Below, piece by piece: positions 1 to 12,412 of a DNA stretch of 64,000 nucleotides. Under the pieces are notes generated by a model that was not told the DNA's origin, ran no database searches, and saw only the letters and a list, made by a program, of their open reading frames with translations. This DNA is from Lutraria lutraria (lineage: Eukaryota; Mollusca; Bivalvia; Venerida; Mactridae), in the NCBI GenBank assembly GCA_964023205.1, contig OZ026846.1, positions 33,624,194 to 33,688,193 of the forward strand, given 5' to 3'. Made by a program: the position numbers and the translations under genes. How positions within the stretch are numbered: the first letter of the stretch is position 1; every line of letters begins with the position of its first letter.

Positions 1-1387
1 GACTATATATTAGCGACGCGGAAATTTGACCCTTCCTTAGATATTTCATTGACAGGCCGGTTGACCAATCAGATAACGGCATTTACACTGACCTTCTGAA
101 ACCGACAGTATCATGTGTGAGATCAAACCGTTCAGTTGTTAAAAGATAAGAAAAAAACTATTCGTAACCAATAACATAAACGTTCTCACTTATAATTTTC
201 TGGTACTGCAACAATCAATCAAATACAATGTGTCAGACCCATACATAATTTTCCTATTTTATATACAAAAAAGTCGAGCGTCAACATTCCTAGAAATAGC
301 ACCGAGATTACGTAATATTACAAATTCTAAGACACGTATAGGAACATGATTTTATGTAGTAGCTTATACAAAACATAGTATCTCGTTACAAACATATGTA
401 TAAATACAATAAAGTTCGGATCATGTGACATCGTGAAAATTCAAAGAGTAGAAGAAAGACAGATAATTAATGAAAACTAATAGTTCAAAAATTAAAGAGA
501 TTGAGCTATGCTTAAAGTAACATGAATCAAGAAGCACGATTTAGATTTGTAAACTGCAAGTTACTTATGAAACAACAAAACGAAAAAAAAAAAAAAAAAA
601 AAAGCATCATATAGATTAGAATCTGGGTAATAATTTTTACCAAAAATAATGGTTATACATCATGTCCACCTAGAAATATTAAGTACCGACAACGACTGAC
701 TGTTTACGTAAAGAAAATGCATGATATGTGTATTTTGCTAGATTAATTATGTCTAATTTTTCAGTAGATAGCATCAGTTGAGTGAATTTGAAGACACTTG
801 GGCGAACATAATAGTATCCTGGTTTTAAAAATTGCTTACGAATGTTTATATATAGCAAAGTGGTAATCATCTTCGATGTCATTTGAATTACATATCAGAC
901 ATATGATAAATGCTAATTAATGAATGGCGAGCACACAAGCTTATCGTGTATGATTGGTCAGTATACTAATCGGTCAACATATGCTTTATGATTTTGTGCT
1001 TCGCTCAATGCTGCAAACGATTAGAATTAATTACAACAGACATATCCAAATAATAAAGCAAGGGTCTCCCCTGCTATCAGGTGATTAAAATTTATTTTAT
1101 ATTTGCACCTTCTCTCAGTATAATTTAAAATTGATTGGAGAATTTTTAGATAGGCTTTGTTATTTGAATGTGTCCAGGAGGGTCTATCTGATAACTATTT
1201 AGTCTGAACTTATTTGTGGCAATAAGACACTTCCTCAATTTGGCCTGTCTGCCGCAGTACAACAAAGAACAAAGTATCTTTGTGCACTCAAAATCCTCAG
1301 TTAAAAGCTGTTGGGCATGATAACTTACTTAATTTTACTTTGTAGCAGTCTGGTATATTAATTATCGATCGACTGGGATATTTACCA
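1..1387. other. AT-rich intergenic DNA, no gene seen
   Basis: No exon-like reading frame with splice signals or recognisable protein similarity on either strand. The only simple feature is a run of about 21 A near 582-603. Short open frames here have no protein character. Confidence 0.6.
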
Positions 1388-1695
1388 GCCCGAATAGCTC
1401 AGTAGACTGTAGAGCATCTGACTTGCAAGCAGGGGGTCACAGTTTTGAGCCCCACATCGGGTTCTTTATCATAGAGCTAGGGTGAAGTAAAGGCTGGGTT
1501 AGTTGAGTCTGTTGTTGTCGCAGTGAGTAACTTAGAATAAAAGGAAGGAGGATTGTAGCATCAATTTTTTTGTCGTTTATTATATTCATATTATATTCAT
1601 ATAATATTCATAAATTGGCTAAAATATTCACCAGCCCGATGAGCTCAGTTGGTAGGGCATCCAACTTGCAAGCAGATGCATTTCAGTTTACAACT
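1388..1695 (+). repeat. Two tandem copies of a tRNA-headed SINE
   Basis: A tRNA-like head starts at 1388 (GCCCGAATAGCTCAG) and again at 1634 (GCCCGATGAGCTCAG), 246 bases apart. Both have the tRNA A-box region and an anticodon-loop-like CTTGCAA; the first keeps a degraded B box and the 3' acceptor-like half, the second decays after the anticodon arm. A non-tRNA body containing GGGTGAAGTAAAGGCTGGGT lies between the heads. The same head and body occur at 5957-6365, so this is a repeat family and not a functional tRNA gene. The arms are too mismatched for tRNA-Ala despite the TGC loop. Confidence 0.75.
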
Positions 1696-2779
1696 CCTGT
1701 ATAAATATAGGTAAAGATGTATACATGTAGTTATTATACATGTATATCTATAAGTCATTCATCATATTTCATCTATGCCTAAGTACACCATTGATTATGT
1801 TTTGCTATTAAAAAGTAACCAACAAATAAACTTTTGCTATTCAAAAGTTTATCTACTTTTGCTATTCAAAAGTTTATCTACATGCATGAATACTGCTTTT
1901 TGTATTGAATATTGAGAAATTTCATTATGTTAATGTTCCATTCTGAGTGAGTATTCATAGATAATTTGTACATGTGTATGAATATTCCAGGGAATCCCAC
2001 TATGTCTAAATGCACATGAATGTTGCTAAAAAAGTTACAGACAATAAACCTTTTGCTGTCTTATTTAAATGTGTATACATATAAATAGAATATTGTTTTT
2101 GTGCTGAATGTCTGGAAAATCTCAAAATCATTTATATGATGTAAATAGGTTAATTTACTATTGATAAATAATTATTTATTTTTTGGTCATTTGCGAATAT
2201 CAAAACGCTGAATAGAGTTGGTAGCTTTTATCGGTTTATCATTATTGCGATATCAGCTAGACAATATATCAATAACACAATATATTTTCATCATACCAAT
2301 ATATTGGATTTAGCTTAAATAACTGGACTTTAAATAAGTCCAAATATAATTCTTGTCTAAAAACTGGTCAAACTTGTATTATCAACTTTGCACATATACA
2401 TTATAATACATGTATTAATTGTTTAGACACTGCTAAATGAGAACAAATTCTTTCAAAGTGTGGTTCCAGACAACACTATCACCAATAAACTGCATCATTA
2501 CCCAAGGCTTTATGTGAATGCTAAATTGCTTATTCATTATTCTTTATTTTATGACAACTTGCAATATTTACTGCGATACATATCCTGATACAGCATGCAC
2601 TATTGTGATATATCACAATATGCTTTTAAGGTGCGATACCCAGCTCTAACTCTTAGTTTGCCTAAATGTGCTTTTGCTGCTAAAAAGAAACAGTTAGTTA
2701 GTCCATCTGCATTTTCCTTGTCCCTAATGATTAGACATATAATGTGAAAATAACTTAGTACAATTGATAAATACCATAA
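1696..2779. other. AT-rich DNA with short local repeats, no gene seen
   Basis: A short direct repeat of CTTTTGCTATTCAAAAGTTT lies near 1830-1875. The rest is low-complexity AT-rich sequence with many TATA-like words. No coding signal was seen. Confidence 0.55.
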
Positions 2780-3235
2780 GATAGTGCGTAGTGTTCAAGA
2801 CCCAGGTCTGTAGCTCCAAGGTCAAGGTCACACTCGGAGGTCAAGCATGAAAGAGTGTCATAGACCTTGTCCAGGCTGTATTTCCGTTATGCATTGACAT
2901 ATTTGAAAATAACAGGGTTAACTGTTAAATTCCATGAGGTGATATGCAGTGCACAAGACCCAGGTGCATACATGTAGTTCCAAGGCTAAGCTTAGATATT
3001 TTGTGTATAAGCATTGTCTAGCGGACCTCTATCAAGTTTGTTAAAATTATGGCCCCATGGTAAAAATTGGCCCGCCCCATGTACGCTTGATTTATGTAGA
3101 CTTATATAGACTTAAATCTTCATGTCCAAAACCACACGGCCTAGCTTAGTTATTTTGAGTCAGTGTAGTATTGTCCTGTGGACTTCTACCAAGTTTGTTC
3201 AAATTATGACCCCAGGGTTTAAGGCCACACCAATT
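2780..3235 (+). repeat. Dispersed mollusc-type AGGTCA-rich repeat
   Basis: The stretch contains AGGTCAAGGTCACACT and GGAGGTCAAG near 2818-2845, and the repeated phrase ACCAAGTTTGTTCAAATTATG with a GACCCCAGGG tail near 3185-3225 (related form near 3030-3058). From memory, these phrases recur many times in bivalve genomes. A second region of the same character is at 17440-17500. Element boundaries are not clear. Confidence 0.6.
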
Positions 3236-3972
3236 TGATAACTTGTTCATCGGATTTGCCGCTCGCTTTTTATCAAAATTAGAAAAATAATATTATTATT
3301 TGTTTTTTGCTTCCTACCGCTTGCTCGTGCCGACATCTTTTTAAAAAATCCGGAACGGTACGGTGTCTCGGATTTGATCACTACAATATTGTATTCTGCG
3401 GTGTTGCTCAATTATATATGCGGCTCTCTTTACGATACCGAGATATTATAATATCGTAGCTGATTTTTTAAATGAAATTTATTCGGTAATTCCGAATATT
3501 TAAACCTAAGAAGAATGTTAACTGCCCGCGATACCATAGACAGTCAGAAACACGTCGATTATCGTAGATAAGACCATAGAAAAAAAAGTAGCGAGGAATA
3601 GGAATACGGGTGACGTTAGTTCCCAAGATGGTAGTGCTCGTGGCCGGGAATTCTGTAGCAACAACATATCTTAAAAACATTTTTTTGTATTAAAATTATT
3701 AATTTTCTTTGATAAAATAAGTGCATGCATAAATATCAATCATCTTATGATAAGATTTTTTATTGTAAGAAAAAAATATGATGCCTCATAAATGCGAGCC
3801 CTGGTCTAAGCCAACTCACAGCTGACTTTGTATCTCGTACAGAAATTAATTTTCGCAATGTTAATTTTACTAAATGACTAATTCATATTTATTGATCAAA
3901 ACCATAATAATTGTGTTAATTATGATACCTACACACCCTTACATAGTGTTTCTTTAAATATAAAAAAAAAAT
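3236..3972. other. No gene seen
   Basis: AT-rich sequence. One minus-strand open frame near 3468-3680 has no recognisable domain, no splice context and a composition expected by chance. Confidence 0.5.
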
Positions 3973-4055
3973 TTGCCATGGCAAAAGTGTTGATTTTTTT
4001 GCCATGGCAAGGCCATGGCAAAATACCGATTGGCCATGGCAAAATGCCATGGCAA
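3973..4055. promoter_or_regulatory. Cluster of five GCCATGGC palindromes (X-box-like)
   Basis: Five copies of GCCATGGC lie within 83 bases. The copies at 3973-3984 and 3999-4010 are the full 12-base palindrome TTGCCATGGCAA; the others (about 4011-4021, 4031-4042, 4045-4055) match 10 or 11 bases. The RFX transcription factor X-box has the palindromic consensus GTTGCCATGGCAAC, so the two best copies lack only the outer G and C. This could be a homotypic regulatory cluster or a short satellite-like repeat. No gene start is visible nearby. Confidence 0.4.
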
Positions 4056-4923
4056 AGAAGGTTTTTCTTTGCATTTTTCAAGAAAAACTAGTAAAGATAG
4101 AAACATGGGACTTACAATTTTTTAATAAGTAACTAAATGCTACAATTTAATAATGTTTTTGTTTCTCAAAAGCGCGTAAAAGTGGGGGCTGTATTTGCCA
4201 AAGACCGGCGCGGCAAAAAACAACCGGCGGAGGTTAATTGATCAATAGTACAGGTATGTGTAATTTAAACGCCTCATTCAAACTCATTACTAGTATACAA
4301 CGTTTTGCCAACCGTTATTCGAAATTATAAAATTAACCCATTCTATTATTCTAAAGAATTGATGGGTATTTAGACAGCATCTTATGGTCACATTATGTTT
4401 CAAATCTTGACATCAATAGACTGGTAAGAGGAATATCATTGATGCGATCAGTACCGCCACAGCTGTGACAAGTACGGCAGCAGGACGTCTTCCCATGGAA
4501 CCGAACCAGTTACAATGACCCATAAAAATAAAAAAAAATGTCTTCGCTTAAAATGTTTCTGTTATCATAAGCTATGATCATGCAAAGTTTTCATTTTCCC
4601 TATATGTCTATGTGAAAAAAAAAAGAAAACTGTAGCAAAATTTATGTCTTTAATTACGTGTTCATCTAATAAGAACATAGTTTACAATACTGTTGTTAGA
4701 TGATATCTCATTATCGTTACAATACAAAACAATTTCCGGCTGATTGCCAGGATAAACCATTGAAATACATGTAGATATAAAACAGTTGTATGAATACTAC
4801 TTTCATTCACTTATTATTATTTATTCTACGTTCAGAGACGTAACAAACAAAAATCCATACAGCTCATGTCATAAGACAACAGAAACACTATCATAGTTTG
4901 AATTTGCAATCTGATTAAAATCA
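4056..4923. other. No gene seen
   Basis: AT-rich with short homopolymer tracts (4615-4627, A-rich). No coding or RNA signal was seen. Confidence 0.5.
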
Positions 4924-4990
4924 TATCCTCAAACCCGCTACGCTATGAGGATCTGAAGACGACCTATAGAAGGTCACCTCAGGTGACCTT
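4924..4990. repeat. Pair of short perfect palindromes
   Basis: ATCCTCA and TGAGGAT form an inverted pair around 4925-4952. Directly after it, AAGGTCACCT at 4970-4979 is followed by one C and its exact reverse complement AGGTGACCTT at 4981-4990. The second palindrome contains two inverted AGGTCA nuclear-receptor half-sites. It may be the end of a foldback element; no partner end was identified. Confidence 0.55.
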
Positions 4991-5956
4991 TTCCACTAGC
5001 CAATCAGCGCCTTACTTTCATAATTCTGAAAGTGATCTGATTCTATTTTTAACCGCAGTAAAAAACAATATTTGACTTGTAGTTATCACGAACACCTATT
5101 CTTACGCAACTAAATGTAATGATAGCGCCCATGTGACATGCGTGTTTATTAAATTTGCTATACTACTATGGCCAAATCGATCAGGATTACTAAAAAAATC
5201 AAAAAGTGGTTGCAGACAAATATGTTATACGTAATTTAATATTTACTAACGTTTAAGGTAGACAGTTCATTCGGCCAAAGTACCGATGAAACGAGTTATA
5301 CGATTGGCTGAATTATAAATAGATATAAATAGTGATAATGGAAATTCCGACTTTTGAAAATAGAAACTGGTGTAGGCCGTCATCAGATCTTGCCGTAAGG
5401 AAGATCGAATACTTTAGTCAGATTGATCGAAATATAGAAATAGATTTTTTTCATGATCCTTTCGTTCTCAAAACATCGAACACTAAACTTTACTTACGGA
5501 AAGTTCTTTTCCTATTACTCTTAAAAATAATTTATCACAAATCCATATAATTGTTTACCAATGTCTACATAATGTTTATGATTTCGACAAATTGAACTTC
5601 GTAGGTTATCAAAACGATCAGAAATGCTATTGAATTGTCAACAAAAATAGTTCTTTATGACTGACTTCCATTATTTATACTGTAATTAAATCATTCCTGT
5701 GACGTCATCCTTTTGTTCTCATTGTCCAATAATTTTACGAATGGATCGCTCTCAATGGACAGCTGTCCGTTATTTTTTGTAATATTGGAGTGTAGTCGAC
5801 ATATTGGAATGCAACTCAAATTTGAACACTAAAAACGACGCATGCGTAAGATTATCGAATGCTGTAATGATCTGAAAATAAACATATCTTGCAAGTCTTG
5901 TCAAGGACTTGTATATATGTATAGAAGTCCATGGTCTTTTTTAATTTTTTAATGAA
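4991..5956. other. No gene seen
   Basis: AT-rich. A 72-codon open frame from 5332 has no recognisable domain and no splice context that I can support. Confidence 0.5.
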
Positions 5957-6365
5957 AATGCAGCAGTACTGTATCATAGTACAATGCACTCGTATTTATA
6001 AGCAGGCTGTACTATAAACTGCCCGATTAGCTCAGTTTGCAGAGCATCTGATTGCAAGAAGTATGTCGCGGATTCGAGCCCCGCATCGGGTACATTAATT
6101 TCCTCTTCCTATTACCTTTGGTGCCATGAATGTGAGACCAACCTTGGAATACTACACCGAGGGTGAAGCAAAGATTGGGTTAGTCAAAAAACCTCTGATT
6201 ATCGTGATAAATTAATTTGAATTAAACAGTAGGATGAATGTAGCAGTACTGTACATTGTACTTGTTTTTATGAATTGTCTGTAATATTGTTAACCCGATA
6301 AGCTCAGTTAGTAGAGCTTTCTGACTTGCAAGCAGGAGATTGCGGGTTAAGCCCCGCACCGGTTG
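5957..6365 (+). repeat. Two tandem units of the tRNA-headed SINE
   Basis: The tRNA-like heads start at 6021 and 6293, 272 bases apart. Each is preceded by the same leader, an ATG(C/T)AGCAGTACTGTA motif and a GTACTTG- or GCACTCG-type segment (5957 on and 6235 on), so the repeating unit includes leader, head and body. The first head pairs six of seven acceptor-like positions (GCCCGAT with ATCGGGT), but its anticodon arm is broken. The body GGGTGAAGCAAAGATTGGGT matches the one at 1388-1695. Repeated head-to-tail spacing is unusual for a retroposed SINE. Confidence 0.75.
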
Positions 6366-7925
6366 CATTATATTCCGCTTGTTGTGTAAAACAAAAATAA
6401 ATATGAAAAATCAATTGATCAAATTTCATAATACTCATTATGAACAAATTTTCAATACAATTTATACCTTAAAATTTTACAAATCAAATCAAACGAAAGT
6501 GTTACACGGATATCCTACAAAAACAGTTTTTGGACTTGATTTTTATCAAAATCAAGTCCTTTGTAATCATTGACTTATATTTGGCGCTGGACTCCATAAC
6601 TGCTTGGTTAAAAGAATGCCACATAAAGGAAATAGTGCGCAACTAAATGGTATGTTTATATAGAAGTATCTGGAATCTTTCCCCAATCAAGTGTGTCAGA
6701 TCTAAATACATTTCAAATCACTCTATTGTAACTACATGGAAAGAGTCATGTATCTAAATAAGTGCTTGTCGGTAGATACATGAGATTTTCAAATGCGCAG
6801 AATTAAAACCGCGTATTCACTGTCCAATAAAATATCTTGCCGTAAAAGTAGTTCTACTTTCGGTCTTCGTTCGATAGTTCAGAAAAATCTCCACGGACGT
6901 ATTCATGCATTTGCAACAATCTACCATCGATGTGTGTATTTTGTGCCTTTCTAACATTTCTTAATATTACAAAGCGAATTCTCATTTAATCGTATTCCGT
7001 GGTATTCACACCAACTAGTGTTATTTTGATGACGGAATCGCTATTTATAGACTCACTCCCCGCAGTGGCTAGTAGCAAAGCGTAACCGATGTGGGGAGTT
7101 TGATTTATCGAAGGTTGAATGTTAAAACTGCGGCTTAAGAATAATAATTCGAGTCGCTAAATACGAACCTAAATTACTGGATACGTGCTTTTAAAATTTA
7201 CTGTTTAAGAGTTCCTTTTACGCCAGATTATTTAGAATAACATAATCACGTCTGAATTTCATGCAACATCGGGTTAACTATAGGTCATATAGGTCTTACT
7301 CTACTGTGCTAATCATTAAACTTTCCAATATCAGGCTTTTTCATTTTAAAATTTTAGCAAAGGGACTATAGTAAAGCCCTAGCTTATGTCATTTACCTAT
7401 ATGCATATGACCTGCATTACAATATGAATGAAAAATCGGTCCGTAATTTTAAATGTTAAAATATTTGTATGGGCTTGAACGATGTGGGTACACATTTCTC
7501 TCTTTTGTCTCGTATGGTAAAAATCAAGTCCGACCGTACTTTCTGTACTTTGATTTCCTATTCACATCTTCCACATTGTTCCACGCTGTTTTACAAACCC
7601 ATTCCCAACAAACGAATACATAGGAATGACATGACTTGAGTCAATGCGAACATGTTTGAATAAAATGTACATTATCCGTGCTACCCGTGCAGTGTGAATG
7701 AAAGAGTTGATTTAAAGGTACCTACCGTAACGGCTTTTAAGCAGTTAAATTCACACGCTATCTTGTCTATTTATTTGGTCATAATAATGCAAGAAAAATG
7801 AATCCTGAAGCCAATAGCATTCTTTAGTGACCTTTAATGAGTAAAGTGTATTGACGGATGCCTTTAAGAATGATAAATTGTCATGGTCAATGAATTGTGT
7901 AATCCTATCGAAATGATTTAAGTTA
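6366..7925. other. No gene seen
   Basis: Mostly unique AT-rich DNA. A small imperfect hairpin (ACTCCCCGC with GTGGGGAGT) lies near 7055-7110. No supported coding sequence. Confidence 0.5.
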
Positions 7926-8040
7926 CATATAAACCTAAAACTGCCCATTATGTAAAATATTGGAGTGTATTCGGCGCTACGCGCCTCAAACACTCCAATA
8001 TTTTACATAATGGACAGTTTTCGGCTTATATTTATCACGT
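7926..8040. mobile_element. Short foldback element (hairpin MITE)
   Basis: The arm at 7937-7968 and the arm at 7990-8021 are reverse complements over 32 bases with one mismatch. Weaker pairing continues outward to about 7926 and 8033. The 21-base loop itself contains GGCGC-TAC-GCGCC, so the tip is a second small stem. Such a structure in eukaryotic DNA is usually a miniature inverted-repeat element. No target-site duplication was confirmed. Confidence 0.65.
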
Positions 8041-10178
8041 ATCATAATAATAAATCGCATTTCTTTACACCCATCGCGTATTAAATAACACTGGATGAAA
8101 TTCGTTAAACATACCGGGTCATTACCGCAGCTCGTATCCACAAACCAACTATGATGAAATTTTATCTAAGAATATCGAGACCTTCTTAGTTTTTTGACAT
8201 TCAACTGGATCTTGAAAATTTCGGAATGCCATATATAAATGTCCAAAATGTCTGCAGTGTATTGTAAACTATTAGAAGTAATTCATTAATTTTCCTCCAA
8301 GAATTGAGTTTTATAAGATGGACCATTAGAAATTCGACTCAGAGTATTCTTTTTTGAAAAAAAAACAACATTGTTATCTCCATTTCTTACATACATAATT
8401 ATAATATTATCAATTCATTGTCAACAAATAACTGAAATTACACTCCGAATGCCAATTTTGTTAGATAATATGAACTCATTGACGAACACATTAATACATA
8501 AAATATGTAAGTTTGTGACTTACATTATCCTCAGTCGTGTGTCCTGTGACCAGATTGGTAACTGATTTATTTTTCTGCTTACCCTTCGCGCGTGTTGTTT
8601 ACGAATTGAACGTCTCCAAGTTTAGTTCATTTTATTATAGCCAAGGTCGAATATTGTGCAATTACATTATAAAAGGTAAGCACAGTAAATAAATGTAATT
8701 TTTGTCGTTTAAGTTTACGAATTAGACAAAAATTGATTTCCCTTGGTTCATAAAGCTCCGATAGGTGTCGCTAGTATTGGAATTTGGAAAGTTCCGTGCG
8801 TTTAGTTAATGTATAATTTCATTCAGCCTTGGGTAACCACCTGATAAAGACATGTAATTTATTTCAATTTTGGTTTGGAATTTTTGCTATTACGTGAATT
8901 TTGTTAATTATGAAGATTAATTTCTTAGCGCCATAAAACATAATGATTGTTCAATTTGTTTGCATTATGTATATGCATTATTTTTCTGACAGTTATACAG
9001 GGCGTCCCTATTACCGCCTGCCTCTTTACCAGTCTTAAAATGCACGACAGTGCAAGTCTGCAATCATGCGATCATTTAATCCGCATAAGCAATTCTTCTT
9101 CTTGTCGAAAAACATAAAAATACTCTCAATAACAATAAAATAATACACCAACTGGTCGCATTTCTTAACACACTGACGACCATATTGTTTTTTGCTTGGT
9201 AACCCTAATACCGTTTATCGACCAATCAAATGCGAGATAGGTAGTAACGAGGGAAATTCCTGCGTCAGTACTAAACTCCAACCAATGTACGGACCATCCA
9301 TCATTTGCAGGAATTCAAAACAGTGTTATAAGAGATAAAATGCATTAAATGCGACATATTTATATAGCAATGTTAATACAATTGAATTCAAATGTCAGTA
9401 TGAACGATAAATTGACTTAACTGTAGAAATGACATAAATCATCGATAAAAAATGTTTGGAAGTCGTGGTACGCAATGCAAACAAATGCTAGGCGGAAACT
9501 GAAGTGGAGGCGACACGCATGTGCCTGTCATTGTTAGTATCCGGGCACCCGCGTTAATTACGTCACCGCGGTAATAAGCATACAGGAGATAAATGTTTTA
9601 AACATTGGTTTAATAAGTATTGTATTACAAGTTTATACATGCTGTGAAAGTTATGACATTTGATTTAGTTTAGATGTAATACTTTATTGATATCATGTAT
9701 ATGAATAGAAACAATAAAATAACAGCGGCCTGTTGGTACCCATAAGGCTTATTCCAAATAATTGTGTTATTTGTTCCTAAGTTGTTGAAGTGGTGAATGT
9801 TTTAATAGAATCGTGTTGAAATATTATGCTAATGTAACATTCACTGGCGGAGTAAGCGTATTAAGACTAAGCGGAGGTGTTGTTCATAAGGGAACTGTCA
9901 AATACATTTTAAATCTGGTATAAAGTGTTATTCCGTGGTGTTTTGGATAGGGTGGCATGTACTTGTATGACATTTTGGCGAGCTGGTATTAGTTAGGGAT
10001 TTGCTGCCAAAAAAAACATGAACACACCTAGAACACCGAACGTTCCGAAATTAGGACCAACCTGGATTTATCTTACCCTATCAGTAAAACTAAAAGGTCG
10101 GAGACCAAATATGGCGTATCTGTAAAGTAATCAATAGAACTCGGATTTAAAAGCCTACAATTTCCAGATACTGTAAGA
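8041..10178. other. Intergenic, with a diverged repeat at about 8070-8260
   Basis: 8070-8260 is a diverged match to 43110-43290: both carry ATAACACTGGAT, then AAACCAACTA, then ATTATCTAAG or a close variant in the same order. The rest shows no gene. Imperfect open frames such as 8371-8565 have no supporting features. Confidence 0.5.
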
Positions 10179-10640
10179 TTGGAGACGGGAACCAGACTAC
10201 ACAGCCATAAGTATAGTAACGCAAATATGTCTGAAACGAAGGGATGTCAAAGAATCAAAGCACTGAAGGTAAACTTTAAACGAAACGCTGACACTTGTGA
10301 CAATTCTTCATTTGTTAATATCGTAACAAATTTACTATCTGCACTGGGTTTTAAAACATATGGTGTAGGCATTACTGATTGGAACTTTCAAACAAATATT
10401 TAAGGTAAAATGATGACGACAAATAGATCATTTTACAAGATCGATAATAATGTTATCCACTGCAAGTTTCTTTCCAGTATCTAAAACAGAATCTGTCTGA
10501 TGGCAAAGCACCGTGATTGAAAGAGACAAAAGAAAATGTAATATATGTAACAACACAGAAGACGAAATTCATTTTATTTTAGAATGCATTCTTTGTTGTC
10601 AATGTTGGAGGAGACAAAGCATGTTTGAATGAAATCTATC
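10179..10640 (+). mobile_element. 3' fragment of a non-LTR retrotransposon (LINE)
   Basis: An open frame at 10179-10403 includes DNSSFVNIVTNLLSALGF, which I recognise as the style of the region after the reverse transcriptase in lophotrochozoan LINEs. After stops and frameshifts, about 10525-10600 encodes KCNICNNTEDEIHFILEC, the Cys/His motif (C-x2-C, then H, then C) typical of LINE polyprotein C-termini. Only this tail is left, so the element is dead. The bases that follow are shared with 55540 on and may be its 3' end. Confidence 0.6.
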
Positions 10641-11036
10641 ATATCAGATGCCAATTGAGACTGCCATAACAAAGTTGAGTGTGAAAATTTCAAAAGTATT
10701 TGATAGCAACTTTTACTTTAATATACTCGATATTTGCTAATTCTAAACTTTAATTATGTTTTGCATCACCGGTGACTGCCTCATTCGTTATAGTTTGTAT
10801 TAATGCGGTTTATATGACAATGTTTAGCACTCAGATAAAGTCACATGATTTAAATTATCTCAAGTTATATTGATTGCGTCTTGCATTCTCTTTGTTACTT
10901 ATTGAAGTTTCGTTTGTTTGCATAATATGACATAGTTGTTATCAGTCAAAGTTGGCATAGGACAAATTTGAATACATATAATGTATATTCAGATAAACTA
11001 CTAATAATGTTTATAGTTATCAATTCAGACCTAAAT
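10636..11036 (+). repeat. Repeat block L, copy 1
   Basis: Closely matches 55540-55940, and its right end matches about 44335-44420. Here it is joined directly to block M at 11037. In the right-hand array, L instead lies downstream of M and is followed by about 1 kb more and the claudin-like gene. The order therefore differs between the two places. Confidence 0.75.
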
Positions 11037-12339
11037 CACAGCTTCTTCGCCTGTAAACTGGTTCCCGTTCCATGTTGCAGTGCACCATAGGCTTTGCACA
11101 CACAAGTCAACGGGAACCAGTTTACTTCACCTGTCACCATTACGCATGCGCAATGACTATATGCGTGCTAGTCAATATTGCATAATATCACACAGTGCAA
11201 TGAATTGTTAATAATTGGATAATTTATATTATGAGATAATAATAGACAGTTTTAAATCGGCGTAATCATCTATTGCAAATACGGATACTTCATGTTTGAT
11301 TTTATCTAAGTGTGACAAAAATTAACTGAGTCTAACATTTTTTGACACACGTGAATGTAATAAAAGAGCAAGCCATTAAATTTTTCTCACAATAATTATC
11401 TGGTGGAATATTAATTATGTAAAACTGATAACTTGACTTAGTGGGATGTATGAATTATTGATAATGAATCAGCCAACTGTTTAAAGAGAACAATGACAAT
11501 CATTTGACCAAATCATAATCGGTATTGTTTCAAAGTCGAATATAACCGATCAGTACTATCTGTTATTTAGTTTATGTCTCGGATGCACCTCGATATAAAT
11601 TGTCCTTTGTTTCAAAAGCCTATAAGTCTTTAATTGTTTCATGGCCAAGAATAAAATTATAGTCAGCTTATTATTCTTACACTTCAGTTTATATTATACA
11701 TAATAATTCATGTTAATCCATAGAATTTTATGTATTAAATGAATATTGAATACTCGACCCGATATCTTTACTACTGATAAAATATTTTTAAAAAACAACA
11801 GTAATGATTTGGTTTTGCTTCACATATCGAATGCAAACAAAGATTGAATTTGGATATTAAACTTCGTTTAAGTCAAGCGTTTCCGAAATATATATTTCCA
11901 TGAAATTCTCTTATCGAAACTCCGAACCTTTAACTTAACTAACTGAACGTTTTTTACTTACTATTCGTATCTTTTCAGTGTCTTATAAACTTACAAAAAT
12001 ACGAAGTTACAATTTCATATCAATAACTACAAGTGTTGTTGTAAGTATTTGTTCACGTGACCTTTTTAGGATTTCAACGAATTGAACTTCTGGGCTGTTT
12101 GATATACTTCCTTATCAACAGACAAGTAAATATTCGTTGGGGTTGATTTTAGAAATGATAAATATATCAGATATCCAAATATATTTCTCCATGACTGACT
12201 TTAGTTTAAACTTGTTTATTTATCATCGATTACAGAGGAAGTTATTACAACTTGTATTAACTACTCTCAATGACTGCTTCCAGGATTCTGACCAGTACTC
12301 GCGCCGAAAGAAGGGATTGTGAAGGTTCCGGTCGAATTC

Positions 12340-12412
12340 CGCCTATGACGTGATTCGAACCCGCAACCTTCGGGTTAGGAGTCCGGCACTCTACCTCTTC
12401 TCCACTGCTTCA
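12340..12412 (-). repeat. tRNA-derived segment in block M
   Basis: On the minus strand the sequence reads GGTAGAGTGCCGGACTCCTA, then GGTTGCGGGTTCGAATCACG: A-box and B-box-like promoters with a CTCCTAA anticodon-like loop. The T stem pairs in only about three of five positions and no acceptor stem forms, so this is a tRNA-derived SINE head or tRNA pseudogene. The same segment is at 53561-53632. Confidence 0.6.

Noticed and set aside
3973..4055. CRISPR-like array
   Set aside because: The repeats are 10-12 base palindromes with irregular 0-16 base gaps, and the DNA is animal nuclear.
6021..6091. A working tRNA gene (Ala-like, TGC loop)
   Set aside because: The acceptor-like and T arms partly pair, but the anticodon arm is broken and the same head with a shared non-tRNA body recurs at 1388, 1634 and 6293. 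It is a SINE head.
12340..12412. A tRNA-Arg (CCT) gene on the minus strand
   Set aside because: A and B boxes are present but no acceptor stem forms and the T stem has only about three of five pairs. It is repeated inside block M with the same defects.
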